Part shown: positions 5,980 to 12,963 of the stretch, piece after piece
Numbering within the stretch: position 1 is the first letter of the stretch
How the letters are laid out: every line of letters begins with the position of its first letter
Assembly (NCBI GenBank): GCA_021790135.1
Contig: JAJYIJ010000008.1
Span: 1-17,368 of the forward strand
Origin: a bacterium
GTDB taxonomy: Bacteria > Patescibacteriota > Patescibacteriia > Magasanikbacterales > GWA2-37-8
Direction: 5' to 3'
Length of the DNA: 17,368 nucleotides
Made by a program: the position numbers and the translations under genes
The notes under the pieces: generated by a model
What the model saw: only the letters and a program-made list of their open reading frames with translations
What the model was told of the DNA's origin: nothing
Databases searched by the model: none

Positions 5980-6342
5980 TTAATCCCTGAATCTTCCCAA
6001 ATTCACATCCAACGCCGCGTATAATTCCTGTAATTTTTCTTTTGTCACTTCTCCTTTTTTTGCCACCATCTGTGTGCGATTGACTGGTTGCAGTTTGTGA
6101 AGCATGCAAATGCCGGCTTCGCCAAAACCGGTTTCCTTTTCTTTCAACAAAACTTCGTTTTTAAAAATTTTTTGTCCGTGCTTATAAGACTCAATCGGCA
6201 CGGCGATCACTGTCCCCAAACGTTCATTTAAAATACTATCCTGAAGAACGACCACGGCCTGCTCTTTACCGCTGAAACTCACTAAAAAAATATCTCCCCG
6301 TTTGATCGCACCGCAATACATGTTGTCTAGTTCGAACGTCAT
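5980..6342 (-). CDS. MazF/PemK-family toxin-like protein with atypical active site
   Basis: This 120-residue protein has the MazF/PemK (CcdB-fold) pattern. IKRGDIFLVSFSGKEQAVVVLQ (residues 13-34) contains the RGD(I/V) first strand, followed by LGTVIAVPIES and, near the end, the pattern HKLQPVNRTQM typical of the family's later strand. Known members are ribosome-dependent or free mRNA endoribonucleases. By my alignment to remembered Bacillus MazF, the catalytic arginine of G-x-RPVLV is replaced by Q in KEQAVVV and the threonine of the next motif by E, so activity may be altered. ATG 6342 overlaps the TGA of the 92-residue gene (ATGA), indicating coupling. A strong terminator follows. Confidence 0.82.
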   Translation of the reverse strand: MTFELDNMYCGAIKRGDIFLVSFSGKEQAVVVLQDSILNERLGTVIAVPIESYKHGQKIFKNEVLLKEKETGFGEAGICMLHKLQPVNRTQMVAKKGEVTKEKLQELYAALDVNLGRFRD

Positions 6343-6617
6343 ACGTTTTTACACAATTGCACTATTTTTGTTTTTTTGATGTCACCGGACATCAGCCCGA
6401 TAATCAATGAATCAACACAGGCTTCCAGCTGCAAATCTTCCGCCACCACTTTCAAATCAACCGTATGGGCACCAATGAGATATGGTTCAAGGAAAGCTCG
6501 CACTTTTTCCAAAACTTTTTCATCGGCCCGCATCTTGTCCATAAGCGCCTCAACAAGCTCTCTTTCCGCTTCGGGTAAATGCTCCAAAAGTGAATTGGTG
6601 GTGACAGCGCTGGCCAT
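6339..6617 (-). CDS. Unknown 92-residue middle protein of the toxin-antitoxin-like operon
   Basis: This is a mostly helical, acidic, small soluble protein, for example LLEHLPEAERELVEALMDKM and DEKVLEKVRAFLEPYL, ending in KKTKIVQLCKNV. No known family is recognised. It sits between a ribbon-helix-helix gene (10 nt upstream) and the MazF-like gene (ATGA overlap). It could therefore be a second antitoxin, a neutralising C-terminal part split from the DNA-binding protein, or a chaperone-like third component. The frame is open up to 6767, but that region overlaps the better-supported ribbon-helix-helix gene, so ATG 6617 is taken as the start. No Shine-Dalgarno is seen; coupling to the upstream stop is likely. 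Confidence 0.68.
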   Translation of the reverse strand: MASAVTTNSLLEHLPEAERELVEALMDKMRADEKVLEKVRAFLEPYLIGAHTVDLKVVAEDLQLEACVDSLIIGLMSGDIKKTKIVQLCKNV

Positions 6618-6627
6618 ATTAAAAATA

Positions 6628-6828
6628 TTATTGTCGCTCGCGGCCGATACCCTCAAGCTCCTCTTCGATGGCGGCCACTTCTTGCTCTTTTTGGTAGCGC
6701 AAAATGCAGCCAGCCACAAAATCACTGCGTTTGCCGTGGGGGAAAGCCTTCCGAAAATACTCTGCAATTTTTTTTGGCAGCTTCAAAGTAACCCGCTCAA
6801 TATGTTCATTTTTAGCTATTTTTGGCAT
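6628..6828 (-). CDS. Ribbon-helix-helix (CopG/MetJ-type) antitoxin-like DNA-binding protein
   Basis: This 66-residue protein fits the ribbon-helix-helix pattern. A beta strand HIERVTLKLPKK (9-20) is followed by helix 1 IAEYFRKAF, a turn with HGKRSDF (31-37), helix 2 FVAGCILRYQKEQ, and an acidic tail EEELEGIGRERQ, suited to binding a toxin. Such proteins dimerise, bind repeated operators and repress their own operon, while their tails neutralise MazF toxins. It is the first gene of the operon, and the inverted and direct repeats at 6863-6899 lie directly upstream. No ribosome site is visible before ATG 6828. Which of this protein and the 92-residue protein neutralises the toxin cannot be decided from sequence. 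Confidence 0.85.
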   Translation of the reverse strand: MPKIAKNEHIERVTLKLPKKIAEYFRKAFPHGKRSDFVAGCILRYQKEQEVAAIEEELEGIGRERQ

Positions 6829-6862
6829 ATTTTTTAAAAGTAATAAATGCCTATATTTTTAA

Positions 6863-6899
6863 ACTACACCTCTAAAGGTGTACTGTAAAGGTGTACTGT
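6863..6899 (-). promoter_or_regulatory. Probable operator of the toxin-antitoxin operon: three AGGTGTA half-sites
   Basis: Two tandem copies of the 13-bp word AAAGGTGTACTGT (6874-6886 and 6887-6899) stand in direct orientation. An inverted TACACCT (6865-6871) pairs with AGGTGTA (6876-6882) across 4 nt. The array lies 35-70 bp upstream of the ribbon-helix-helix start. A TTTACA (6889-6884) inside it could be a -35 element, though no good -10 was found. This is the layout expected for autorepression by a ribbon-helix-helix antitoxin. Confidence 0.72.
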
Positions 6900-6923
6900 G
6901 GATAACTTTTTTAACCCTTCAAA

Positions 6924-6947
6924 ACAAAAAAACCGCTGATTAAGCGG
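6924..6947 (-). terminator. Terminator of the synthetase/kinase operon
   Basis: On the minus strand CCGCT (6947-6943) pairs with AGCGG (6937-6933) around a 5-nt loop, followed at once by a run of seven T's and TGTTTTG. It lies about 28 nt after the stop of the degenerate kinase and separates that operon from the toxin-antitoxin promoter. Confidence 0.8.
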
Positions 6948-6974
6948 CCGTAACATCTATAGGCAACAAAAAAA

Positions 6975-8525
6975 TCAAAAATCATCAGGCGTCTCGGGAT
7001 TAGAAGGAATCCAAAAACCGAACTCGCTCCCCTGGTCTGGGCCACGGCTATGGGCAAAGACGCGACCATTATGTGCTTCAACAATCTTACGAACAATATA
7101 CAAAGACAAGCCAACGCCATCCGGATTTAATGTCTTGGCAATTTTACCGCGATAGTACATTTGGAAAAACGACGGCCATTCCGCACGTTCAAAGCCGATT
7201 CCACTATCACTAACCCAAACGCTGAGGCCGCGCATCTCGCGCCGGACCACCAGTTTGATTAATTTCGATTGGCTATACTGCAAACCGTTTCGTAATAAAA
7301 TTTCGAGGGCATTGCCTAAATAATGAGAATCGAACTGCAAATCGTCAGTATCGCTAAGCGGTTCCCAAATGATGCGGGAACGCTCTGGAGTAAAAAATGA
7401 ATTTAATACATTGCGAATAACACTATTCACATCAGAAGATGCTACTCTTAAAGAAGGAGACTGCTCAAGCGTTGAGACGTTTAAAAAAACATCTATAAAA
7501 TGTTTTAAACGATTTGTCGTATAAGATGGCACTGAGACGCCTGGTGAAAAAATTGCCTCAGATGTTCGTACATCTTCACCGACAAGAGATACCAACTGAT
7601 TGATCTTTTCCGAAGCCTGCACTAATTTACGATTACTATCTTCGAGCGAAGCAGCGAGCATAGCCGATTCTTCACGGCGCATAATCTCTCGCCGTACTGA
7701 ACGCACCAAGATAAAACCGAGTAAAACCAAAATAATCAACTCGGACACATGAAGAGAAAGTTCAAAAATAGTTTTAGAAAAAACGAGATCGACCGAGGCA
7801 ATGGCGATAAATAATCCGATAAATAGTTCTGCAAAAATAATGCGCAGCTCCAAAAAACGATATTTCAATATCGCATAAACAATAAGAAGAACATAAAACA
7901 CAACCAGGCCGTTGCCCCACGGCGCAACTGGAATATTGTACATTAAAAGGAAATTCGTTGATCCGCCAACGAAAGCAACGAAAGTTCCGACAAACAAGAG
8001 ACCGGCACGAACCCGTTCTACACCACCGCTATCTCGATATTTTTGATATAGCAAAAAGGCGGCCAATAGAATTTCGACAAAAAACGTGGTTAGATAAGGG
8101 CTAAACAGCACCCCAATAACGGGCCAAAACCGAAAATACGAGCGGGCGACTACGCCGCTGATAAAATAAGGTGTGGTATCAGCCACGAACCAGACGAATG
8201 ACAGAACATAAAAAAAATACAAAATATTCCGGAATTTTCTTTCACGATCTTTGTCTAAATAAACAATGGCCAAATGCAAATAAGAAATTGGGACCAAAAT
8301 TGCACCCACCATCAACATCCTCGACCAAAAAAGGGCTCCTCCCGCTGTACCACTCAGCTGCCAAAATAGATAGGCTCCACTCCACCACGCCACGGCAAAA
8401 CAAAAATAAAAAATGTATCGTGCGATACGTTTTCGATAATAATAGATAACAAGCAAGGCGAGCTCGATACTGGCCACAGCATTAATAAAGGCGGTAAAGG
8501 GGAAATAAAGCTGGGTCGTATTCAT
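6975..8525 (-). CDS. 7TM histidine-kinase homologue lacking the phospho-acceptor histidine
   Basis: This 516-residue paralogue of the kinase at 2860-4494 shares the start (MNTTQLYFPFTAFINA), the seven-helix N-terminus (about 1-275) and the signalling helix SVRREIMRREE (276-286). Aligned without gaps from that helix, the H-box ASHQLRTPL of the paralogue reads VGEDVRTSE here, so the histidine is E317 and the conserved proline is S322. The ATPase domain is partly kept: one N-box Asn (N413), G1 DSGIG (440-444), F-box FFQMYYRG and G2 DGVGLSL. The first N-box Asn is replaced. It cannot autophosphorylate in the usual way but may still bind ATP and dimerise. It is the last gene of the synthetase operon, 11 nt after the cupin gene. 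Confidence 0.88.
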   Translation of the reverse strand: MNTTQLYFPFTAFINAVASIELALLVIYYYRKRIARYIFYFCFAVAWWSGAYLFWQLSGTAGGALFWSRMLMVGAILVPISYLHLAIVYLDKDRERKFRNILYFFYVLSFVWFVADTTPYFISGVVARSYFRFWPVIGVLFSPYLTTFFVEILLAAFLLYQKYRDSGGVERVRAGLLFVGTFVAFVGGSTNFLLMYNIPVAPWGNGLVVFYVLLIVYAILKYRFLELRIIFAELFIGLFIAIASVDLVFSKTIFELSLHVSELIILVLLGFILVRSVRREIMRREESAMLAASLEDSNRKLVQASEKINQLVSLVGEDVRTSEAIFSPGVSVPSYTTNRLKHFIDVFLNVSTLEQSPSLRVASSDVNSVIRNVLNSFFTPERSRIIWEPLSDTDDLQFDSHYLGNALEILLRNGLQYSQSKLIKLVVRREMRGLSVWVSDSGIGFERAEWPSFFQMYYRGKIAKTLNPDGVGLSLYIVRKIVEAHNGRVFAHSRGPDQGSEFGFWIPSNPETPDDF

Positions 8526-8536
8526 AAGTGCAAATC

Positions 8537-8974
8537 TTAGGCCTGCCCTCTCTCCTCTTTCCGTAGTGCCTCGGTCTCATCCGGCCGCTTATAGTCATCT
8601 TCCAATCGATACGTCGTACCAATTTCTGGCGTCGCCACTTCGAACACATCACAATCGCTCACCGCCCACAAACGATGCTTTTGTCCGATGCCCACCGTAT
8701 AACCCTTCCCCTTCTCCAATTTGATAATTTGTAATTCACCATGATTATCTTCCAAAACAACATTGCATTCTCCGCCGGCTAAATAATAGCTCTCTTGTTT
8801 CTTGTCGTGTACTTGAAGCGATAGTCGTTTGCCAGCCAAGATATGGATAATTTTTCCGGAATAGGGCAAGTTGGGCGGCGTAAAAATAATTTCATAGCCC
8901 CACGGTTTTTCATTACGAAACACGAAGGCGTCGGTGGAAAAATTCGTTGGATCAAAATGTGGTGCTTGTGACAT
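8537..8974 (-). CDS. Stand-alone cupin resembling the C-terminal domain of type II mannose-6-phosphate isomerase
   Basis: This 145-residue single-domain cupin begins with the family's EKPWGYE entry (22-28). It has motif 1 LSLQVHDKKQESYYLAGGE (H56, E61), where the usual second metal histidine is missing or displaced, and motif 2 GKGYTVGIGQKHRLW (H100). Known relatives isomerise fructose-6-phosphate and mannose-6-phosphate, usually fused to a GDP-mannose pyrophosphorylase; here that domain is absent. Stand-alone versions are common, and the substrate may be another phosphosugar. It lies 8 nt after argS and 11 nt before the degenerate kinase, within one transcript. No sugar-nucleotide gene is adjacent. 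The short N-terminus before KPWGYE supports the first ATG. Confidence 0.85.
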   Translation of the reverse strand: MSQAPHFDPTNFSTDAFVFRNEKPWGYEIIFTPPNLPYSGKIIHILAGKRLSLQVHDKKQESYYLAGGECNVVLEDNHGELQIIKLEKGKGYTVGIGQKHRLWAVSDCDVFEVATPEIGTTYRLEDDYKRPDETEALRKEERGQA

Positions 8975-8982
8975 ATAAAAAA

Positions 8983-10692
8983 TTACATAGTTTCTACGGT
9001 TTGAATGCCTAATAAGTATAGGCCTTTCTCAGCGACCGATAAAACCGCTTTGACCAAAGCCAGACGAAAACTTTTGACCGTCTCTTCAGCATTTAATACT
9101 GGACACGCTTCATAAAACTCACTAAAACGATGCGCGAGTTCGAGCAAATAATGCGCGACCTGCGACGGGTCGGCTTCGGTAGCCGCCCTGGCCACAACCC
9201 CTGAAAAATTGCTGAGCGATAAAAGCAAATTCTTCTCCGCCGGGCTGATGCTTTCGGGAAAAGAAACCGCCGAAGCGGCCACCCCCGCTTTCGCCAAAAT
9301 ACTCTTGATCCGGGTACACATGTACAAAAGGTATGGTCCTGAATCGCCGGTCAAACTGACTGACTCGTTAAAATCAAAAGCGATATCGTTGGCGACGCCG
9401 GTGCGCAAAAAGGAATACTTGATGGCGGCGATCGCCACCTTTTCAATCACTTCTTCCGGATTGGCTACATCGTGTCCTTGAATTTGTTCGTGGATCTTTC
9501 CCTTCACCTGTTCAATTAACGATTCGCCGAGCACCACGTTGCCGGTGCGCGAGCTCATCTTACCTTCCTTCAACGTAACCCAACCATAATCCAGATGCAC
9601 CTCGCGACCGCGGCTCTTCGGCAAAACGAATTCCAAAGCCTTGAAAAGGACGCGGAAATATTCCGTTTGCTCTTTGCCGACCACATGAAAAATTTTTTCT
9701 GGGTGATATTCCTTAAACTGCAGCTCCGCCAAAGCTAAATCTTTGGCCTCGTAGGTTGGCAAACCTTGGCTATTCAAAAAAACGCGATTGTGCAGACCGT
9801 ACTTTTCGCCGGGGAAAATAACCGCCCCTTGGCTCTCGGCAAAAATTCCCTTTTTAATATTTTCAAAAACAATCTCCTTGCCTCTCTTGAAAACTTCTGA
9901 CTCAAAATACAACCGATCAAATTTCGTACCGACGCGTTGATAAATAGTATTAAAATAATCCAGGCTCCACTGCCGCGTTTCCTGGTATAGTTTATTCACC
10001 TTCTCATCCGCGCCAGAATATATTTTGGCGTTGATGACAGCGACTTCTTCTTTTGCCTGTTCATTTTCTTCATACGCCACGCCACCCTTGGCATAGGCCT
10101 GGCCTAAAAAAGCCGCTCGCTCGGCCACACCTTCGCTTCTCACGGCGGCATACTCGTTCGGCAATCGTTCAGTACCCCACAAACATTTAGCGATATGCAG
10201 TCCGACGTCCCCCTGATAATTCACCCGGGTCACGGAGTAACCGACACTTTCAAAAATCCGCGCCAAACTCTCGCCGGTCGTAATATTGCGGAGGTGCCCG
10301 ATGTGAAAGGCCTTATGGGTGTTCGGGTGAGCAAATTCCACCAAAATTTTTTTATTGCCGCCAAGATCACTCTGCCCATATTTTTCTTGCGCGGCCTCTT
10401 CTAAAATATCCTCAGCTAAAACTTTCGCGTTCAGAAAAAAATTTACGTACGGGCCAAATGCTTTCACGTTATCAATAATAGAACTTTTCACTCTTAACTT
10501 TTCACTACTAAGTTTCTTCGCCAGCTCTTTAGCGTACGCAACCGGATTAACACCCCCCTTTTTAGCCAACCCAAAACATGGCAAGGCCACATCCCCCATT
10601 TCACTCTTTGGCGGAACCGTTAATTCTCCGATCATTTTCACGCCGGCTTTCTCCAATAATTTTTCAATTTGCTCCTGAATTTTTTTATTCAT
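8983..10692 (-). CDS. argS: Arginyl-tRNA synthetase
   Basis: This 569-residue class I synthetase charges tRNA-Arg. An N-terminal additional domain (about 1-110) precedes AHPNTHKAFHIGHLRN, with HIGH at 130-133. The catalytic core contains VNYQGDVGLHIAK (157-169), typical of ArgRS, and the KMSKS-type loop is EGKMSSRTGN. The C-terminal anticodon-binding (DALR) domain starts near TGDSGPYLLYMCTRIKSIL. Length is normal for the family. Residues about 61-72 (LSSEKLRVKSSI) lie on a 14-bp tandem repeat, an apparent in-frame expansion in the N-terminal domain. It begins 7 nt after tyrS and precedes the cupin gene by 8 nt, in the same operon. Confidence 0.97.
   Translation of the reverse strand: MNKKIQEQIEKLLEKAGVKMIGELTVPPKSEMGDVALPCFGLAKKGGVNPVAYAKELAKKLSSEKLRVKSSIIDNVKAFGPYVNFFLNAKVLAEDILEEAAQEKYGQSDLGGNKKILVEFAHPNTHKAFHIGHLRNITTGESLARIFESVGYSVTRVNYQGDVGLHIAKCLWGTERLPNEYAAVRSEGVAERAAFLGQAYAKGGVAYEENEQAKEEVAVINAKIYSGADEKVNKLYQETRQWSLDYFNTIYQRVGTKFDRLYFESEVFKRGKEIVFENIKKGIFAESQGAVIFPGEKYGLHNRVFLNSQGLPTYEAKDLALAELQFKEYHPEKIFHVVGKEQTEYFRVLFKALEFVLPKSRGREVHLDYGWVTLKEGKMSSRTGNVVLGESLIEQVKGKIHEQIQGHDVANPEEVIEKVAIAAIKYSFLRTGVANDIAFDFNESVSLTGDSGPYLLYMCTRIKSILAKAGVAASAVSFPESISPAEKNLLLSLSNFSGVVARAATEADPSQVAHYLLELAHRFSEFYEACPVLNAEETVKSFRLALVKAVLSVAEKGLYLLGIQTVETM
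10482..10509. repeat. Two-copy 14-bp tandem repeat inside argS
   Basis: AACTTTTCACTCTT (10482-10495) and AACTTTTCACTACT (10496-10509) match at 12 of 14 positions, and a weaker third copy begins at 10510. It encodes the low-complexity peptide SSEKLRVKSS in the N-terminal tRNA-recognition domain. It keeps the reading frame. Confidence 0.7.
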
Positions 10693-10699
10693 ACCGTAA

Positions 10700-11887
10700 T
10701 TATTTTACCTGCACAAACCATCGGCTCCCCTTTTGCACGATATCGCCGGATTTCACCTCCGCTTTGACGTCATCTATCTTTGTAGTATTAATTTTTACCC
10801 CGCCTTGCTCAATCGCCCGCCGCGCCTCCGATTTGCTGGCGCAAACTTTGGCTTCAAGCAAAAGCGTAACAACATCATACTGACTTGGCTTCACTTTCGG
10901 CATCTCCTCCGGACTTTCTTTTTTGCTAAAAGTTTTTTCAAAATAGGCTTGGCCGGCCGCCGCCGCCGCTTCACCTAAAAATAATTTCGTTATCTCAAAA
11001 GCCAGCCGCACCTTATAATCGCGCGGATTGGTTTTTTTATCTTTTTTGATTTTTTCTATTTCCACCATTGTCAGCCGTGTACACAATTCAAAACCGGGCA
11101 CGATCATGCCATCACTCCAGCTCATCACTTTGCCAAACATTTCTTCCGGGCTATCCGCGAGCGACACCATGTTACCTTCGCTCTTACCCATTTTTTTGCC
11201 GGCAGTATCAACCAAGAGTTTCATGGTCAAAACAAATTTCTCTTTGCCCCTCAGGTCCTTCATCAAATCACGCCCGGCGAGCATATTGTACGTCTGGTCA
11301 TTGCCGCCCACTTCGCCGTCCACGTCCATGGCCACGCTGTCGTAGGCCTGCATCACCGGATAGAGAAATTCGTGGAGGTAAATTGCCTTGCCCTCTTCTT
11401 TCCTTCTTTCAAACATATCTCGCTCCATTAATCGATCAACCGTAAAATGCGCCGTCAGTTCCAATACCTCCGTAAAATTCATTTTGCCAAGCCACTCGCT
11501 GTTGTACTTGAGTTCCGCCGGATTAGCGCCTCCAAAATCCAAAATTTCGCTTGCTTGTTTTTGATAATTTTTACAGTTCGCAAGCACCTCGTCCCGCGTT
11601 AATTTTTTTCGCGCCGCAGTTTTATCCGTCGGATCGCCAATCATGCCAGTAAAATCGCCGATGAGCATTATAACCTTATGCCCCAATTCCTGAAACTGAC
11701 GCAATTTCATAAGGGTAATGCCATGGCCAATGTGAAGGGTTGCGGCGGTCGGGTCGTAACCGGTGTACAATTTTAATTGCCGCCCGCTTTTCAACTCTTT
11801 TTCCAAAAATTCCCGCGTTGGGTAGACATGCTCCACGCCTCGATCCAAAAGTTCGTTAATTTTTTGTGAATCAGTATTGACTTTCAT
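10700..11887 (-). CDS. tyrS: Tyrosyl-tRNA synthetase
   Basis: This 395-residue class I synthetase charges tRNA-Tyr. The signature YTGYDPTAATLHIGHG gives HIGH at 52-55. The tyrosine-pocket region HEFLYPVMQAYDSVAM (172-187) is followed by GGNDQ (194-198), which separates TyrRS from TrpRS. The KMSKS loop is KKMGKSEGN (231-239). A C-terminal S4-like RNA-binding domain runs from about 335 to the end (LLLEAKVCASKSEARRAIEQ, GGVKINTTKI). Length and domain order suit the shorter TyrZ-like class. It starts 3 nt after the stop of the soluble ATPase gene and ends 7 nt before argS, clearly operonic. Confidence 0.97.
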   Translation of the reverse strand: MKVNTDSQKINELLDRGVEHVYPTREFLEKELKSGRQLKLYTGYDPTAATLHIGHGITLMKLRQFQELGHKVIMLIGDFTGMIGDPTDKTAARKKLTRDEVLANCKNYQKQASEILDFGGANPAELKYNSEWLGKMNFTEVLELTAHFTVDRLMERDMFERRKEEGKAIYLHEFLYPVMQAYDSVAMDVDGEVGGNDQTYNMLAGRDLMKDLRGKEKFVLTMKLLVDTAGKKMGKSEGNMVSLADSPEEMFGKVMSWSDGMIVPGFELCTRLTMVEIEKIKKDKKTNPRDYKVRLAFEITKLFLGEAAAAAGQAYFEKTFSKKESPEEMPKVKPSQYDVVTLLLEAKVCASKSEARRAIEQGGVKINTTKIDDVKAEVKSGDIVQKGSRWFVQVK

Positions 11888-11890
11888 ACA

Positions 11891-12955
11891 CTAATGCTCT
11901 TTTTTAGTAATTGGCAAACGAATCTCAAAGATAGTGGCGGCATTACGATCGGTCAAAAACGACTGGAGTCGAGTTGCTTCCGCTGAATGAGATGGGTACA
12001 TATGTGCTTCCGCAAAGGTCATTGCGTCGCCTGGCTGGTTGGTCTTCCTGCGTGAAGCGATAAAAAGTCGTATATGTCGCCTGGCAAAACGAGCGTCAAG
12101 ACCGGCCAAACCGAGCCCGGTGCTGCCCGTAAAACTGACTCCTTTTTTAAAAATATGTTCAAGTTGATCGCCACTCATACCATGCCCATCATCGATAACG
12201 TGCACGATGATTTCGTTACCCACGCGACTTATTTCGCAGGCAGCATGCTCTGCCCCTACTTCAATCTTACTAGCATTACGGATAATATTAAAAATAGCAT
12301 TCATTACCTCACCAGTTGGGGCCATGATTTGCTCGCCATTATTTAATGAAGAAAAATGCTGCAAGGGTTTAGACGCAACACTGCCCTTTTCCGCAGAAGC
12401 CTCCTCACCAAATAAAGACTGCACACGGCCCTCTACCTCTCTGCTGTTGCGGAGTTCTGTCAATGCTTGATCAGCAAATATAGTGTTGAGAGGCAACACC
12501 GGCACTTCTTTGCTGCTCTTTTCAATTTTACGAAGCAAAATATCCTCCAATACTAAAAAATATCGTGGACAAACTTTAAGAAAGGCCTTTAACGAACGGG
12601 TAAAACGTTCCCACGCTCTTGGTTTTGATGGAGTAAACTCTCTAAGCAAACCGAGATGTAATAGAAAAGTGTTCGCCGAACCGGCTGTGTCATGCCTCAG
12701 GGTAGCGCCAAGTTCGGCATCGCCGAGTAGGCGATCGTACAGTGACTTCGAAAAAATTGTCTCTTGTTGGGGATTAATCACAAGCGACTGGATTTCTTCG
12801 ATCACTGCTTGATCCGGACCTTGGGCAATTTTATCAGCCAACTGTAATAAATGCGGATAAACTGAGCTTGCAAAATGCTCAATTTCTTTATATATCTGTA
12901 TATCCGAATCAACCTCTGTTGGCTCCGCTTCACGAGAAAAAGTTGTTTCCGACAT
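11891..12955 (-). CDS. Soluble histidine-kinase-like ATPase protein between valS and tyrS
   Basis: This 354-residue protein has no membrane segment. A helical N-terminus carries a possible H-box, GATLRHDTAG with H88, not in the classical HxxxP form. The C-terminal half is a clear HATPase_c domain: N-box AIFNIIRNASK (220-230, N227), G1 DDGHG (255-259), G2 TGSTGLGL (276-283), and a final strand AATIFEIRLPI. This is the GHKL fold of histidine kinases. An insertion-like stretch (FAEAHMYPSHSAEATRLQSF) precedes the final strand. It lies 8 nt after valS and 3 nt before tyrS in a synthetase operon. It could be a cytosolic kinase, an anti-sigma-type kinase, or a protein that senses translation state; the sequence does not decide. 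Confidence 0.82.
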   Translation of the reverse strand: MSETTFSREAEPTEVDSDIQIYKEIEHFASSVYPHLLQLADKIAQGPDQAVIEEIQSLVINPQQETIFSKSLYDRLLGDAELGATLRHDTAGSANTFLLHLGLLREFTPSKPRAWERFTRSLKAFLKVCPRYFLVLEDILLRKIEKSSKEVPVLPLNTIFADQALTELRNSREVEGRVQSLFGEEASAEKGSVASKPLQHFSSLNNGEQIMAPTGEVMNAIFNIIRNASKIEVGAEHAACEISRVGNEIIVHVIDDGHGMSGDQLEHIFKKGVSFTGSTGLGLAGLDARFARRHIRLFIASRRKTNQPGDAMTFAEAHMYPSHSAEATRLQSFLTDRNAATIFEIRLPITKKEH

Positions 12956-12963
12956 ATAGTGCG

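Noticed and set aside
5527..6024. 165-residue plus-strand frame crossing the methyltransferase leader
   Set aside because: It runs through two hairpins and into the toxin-like gene on the other strand, with no family features.
6618..6767. N-terminal extension of the 92-residue gene up to 6767
   Set aside because: It overlaps the ribbon-helix-helix gene in another frame and contributes no sensible domain; ATG 6617 lies just past that gene's stop.
6863..6899. The start of a CRISPR array
   Set aside because: Only two directly abutting 13-bp copies exist, with no spacers and no cas genes; it fits an operator.
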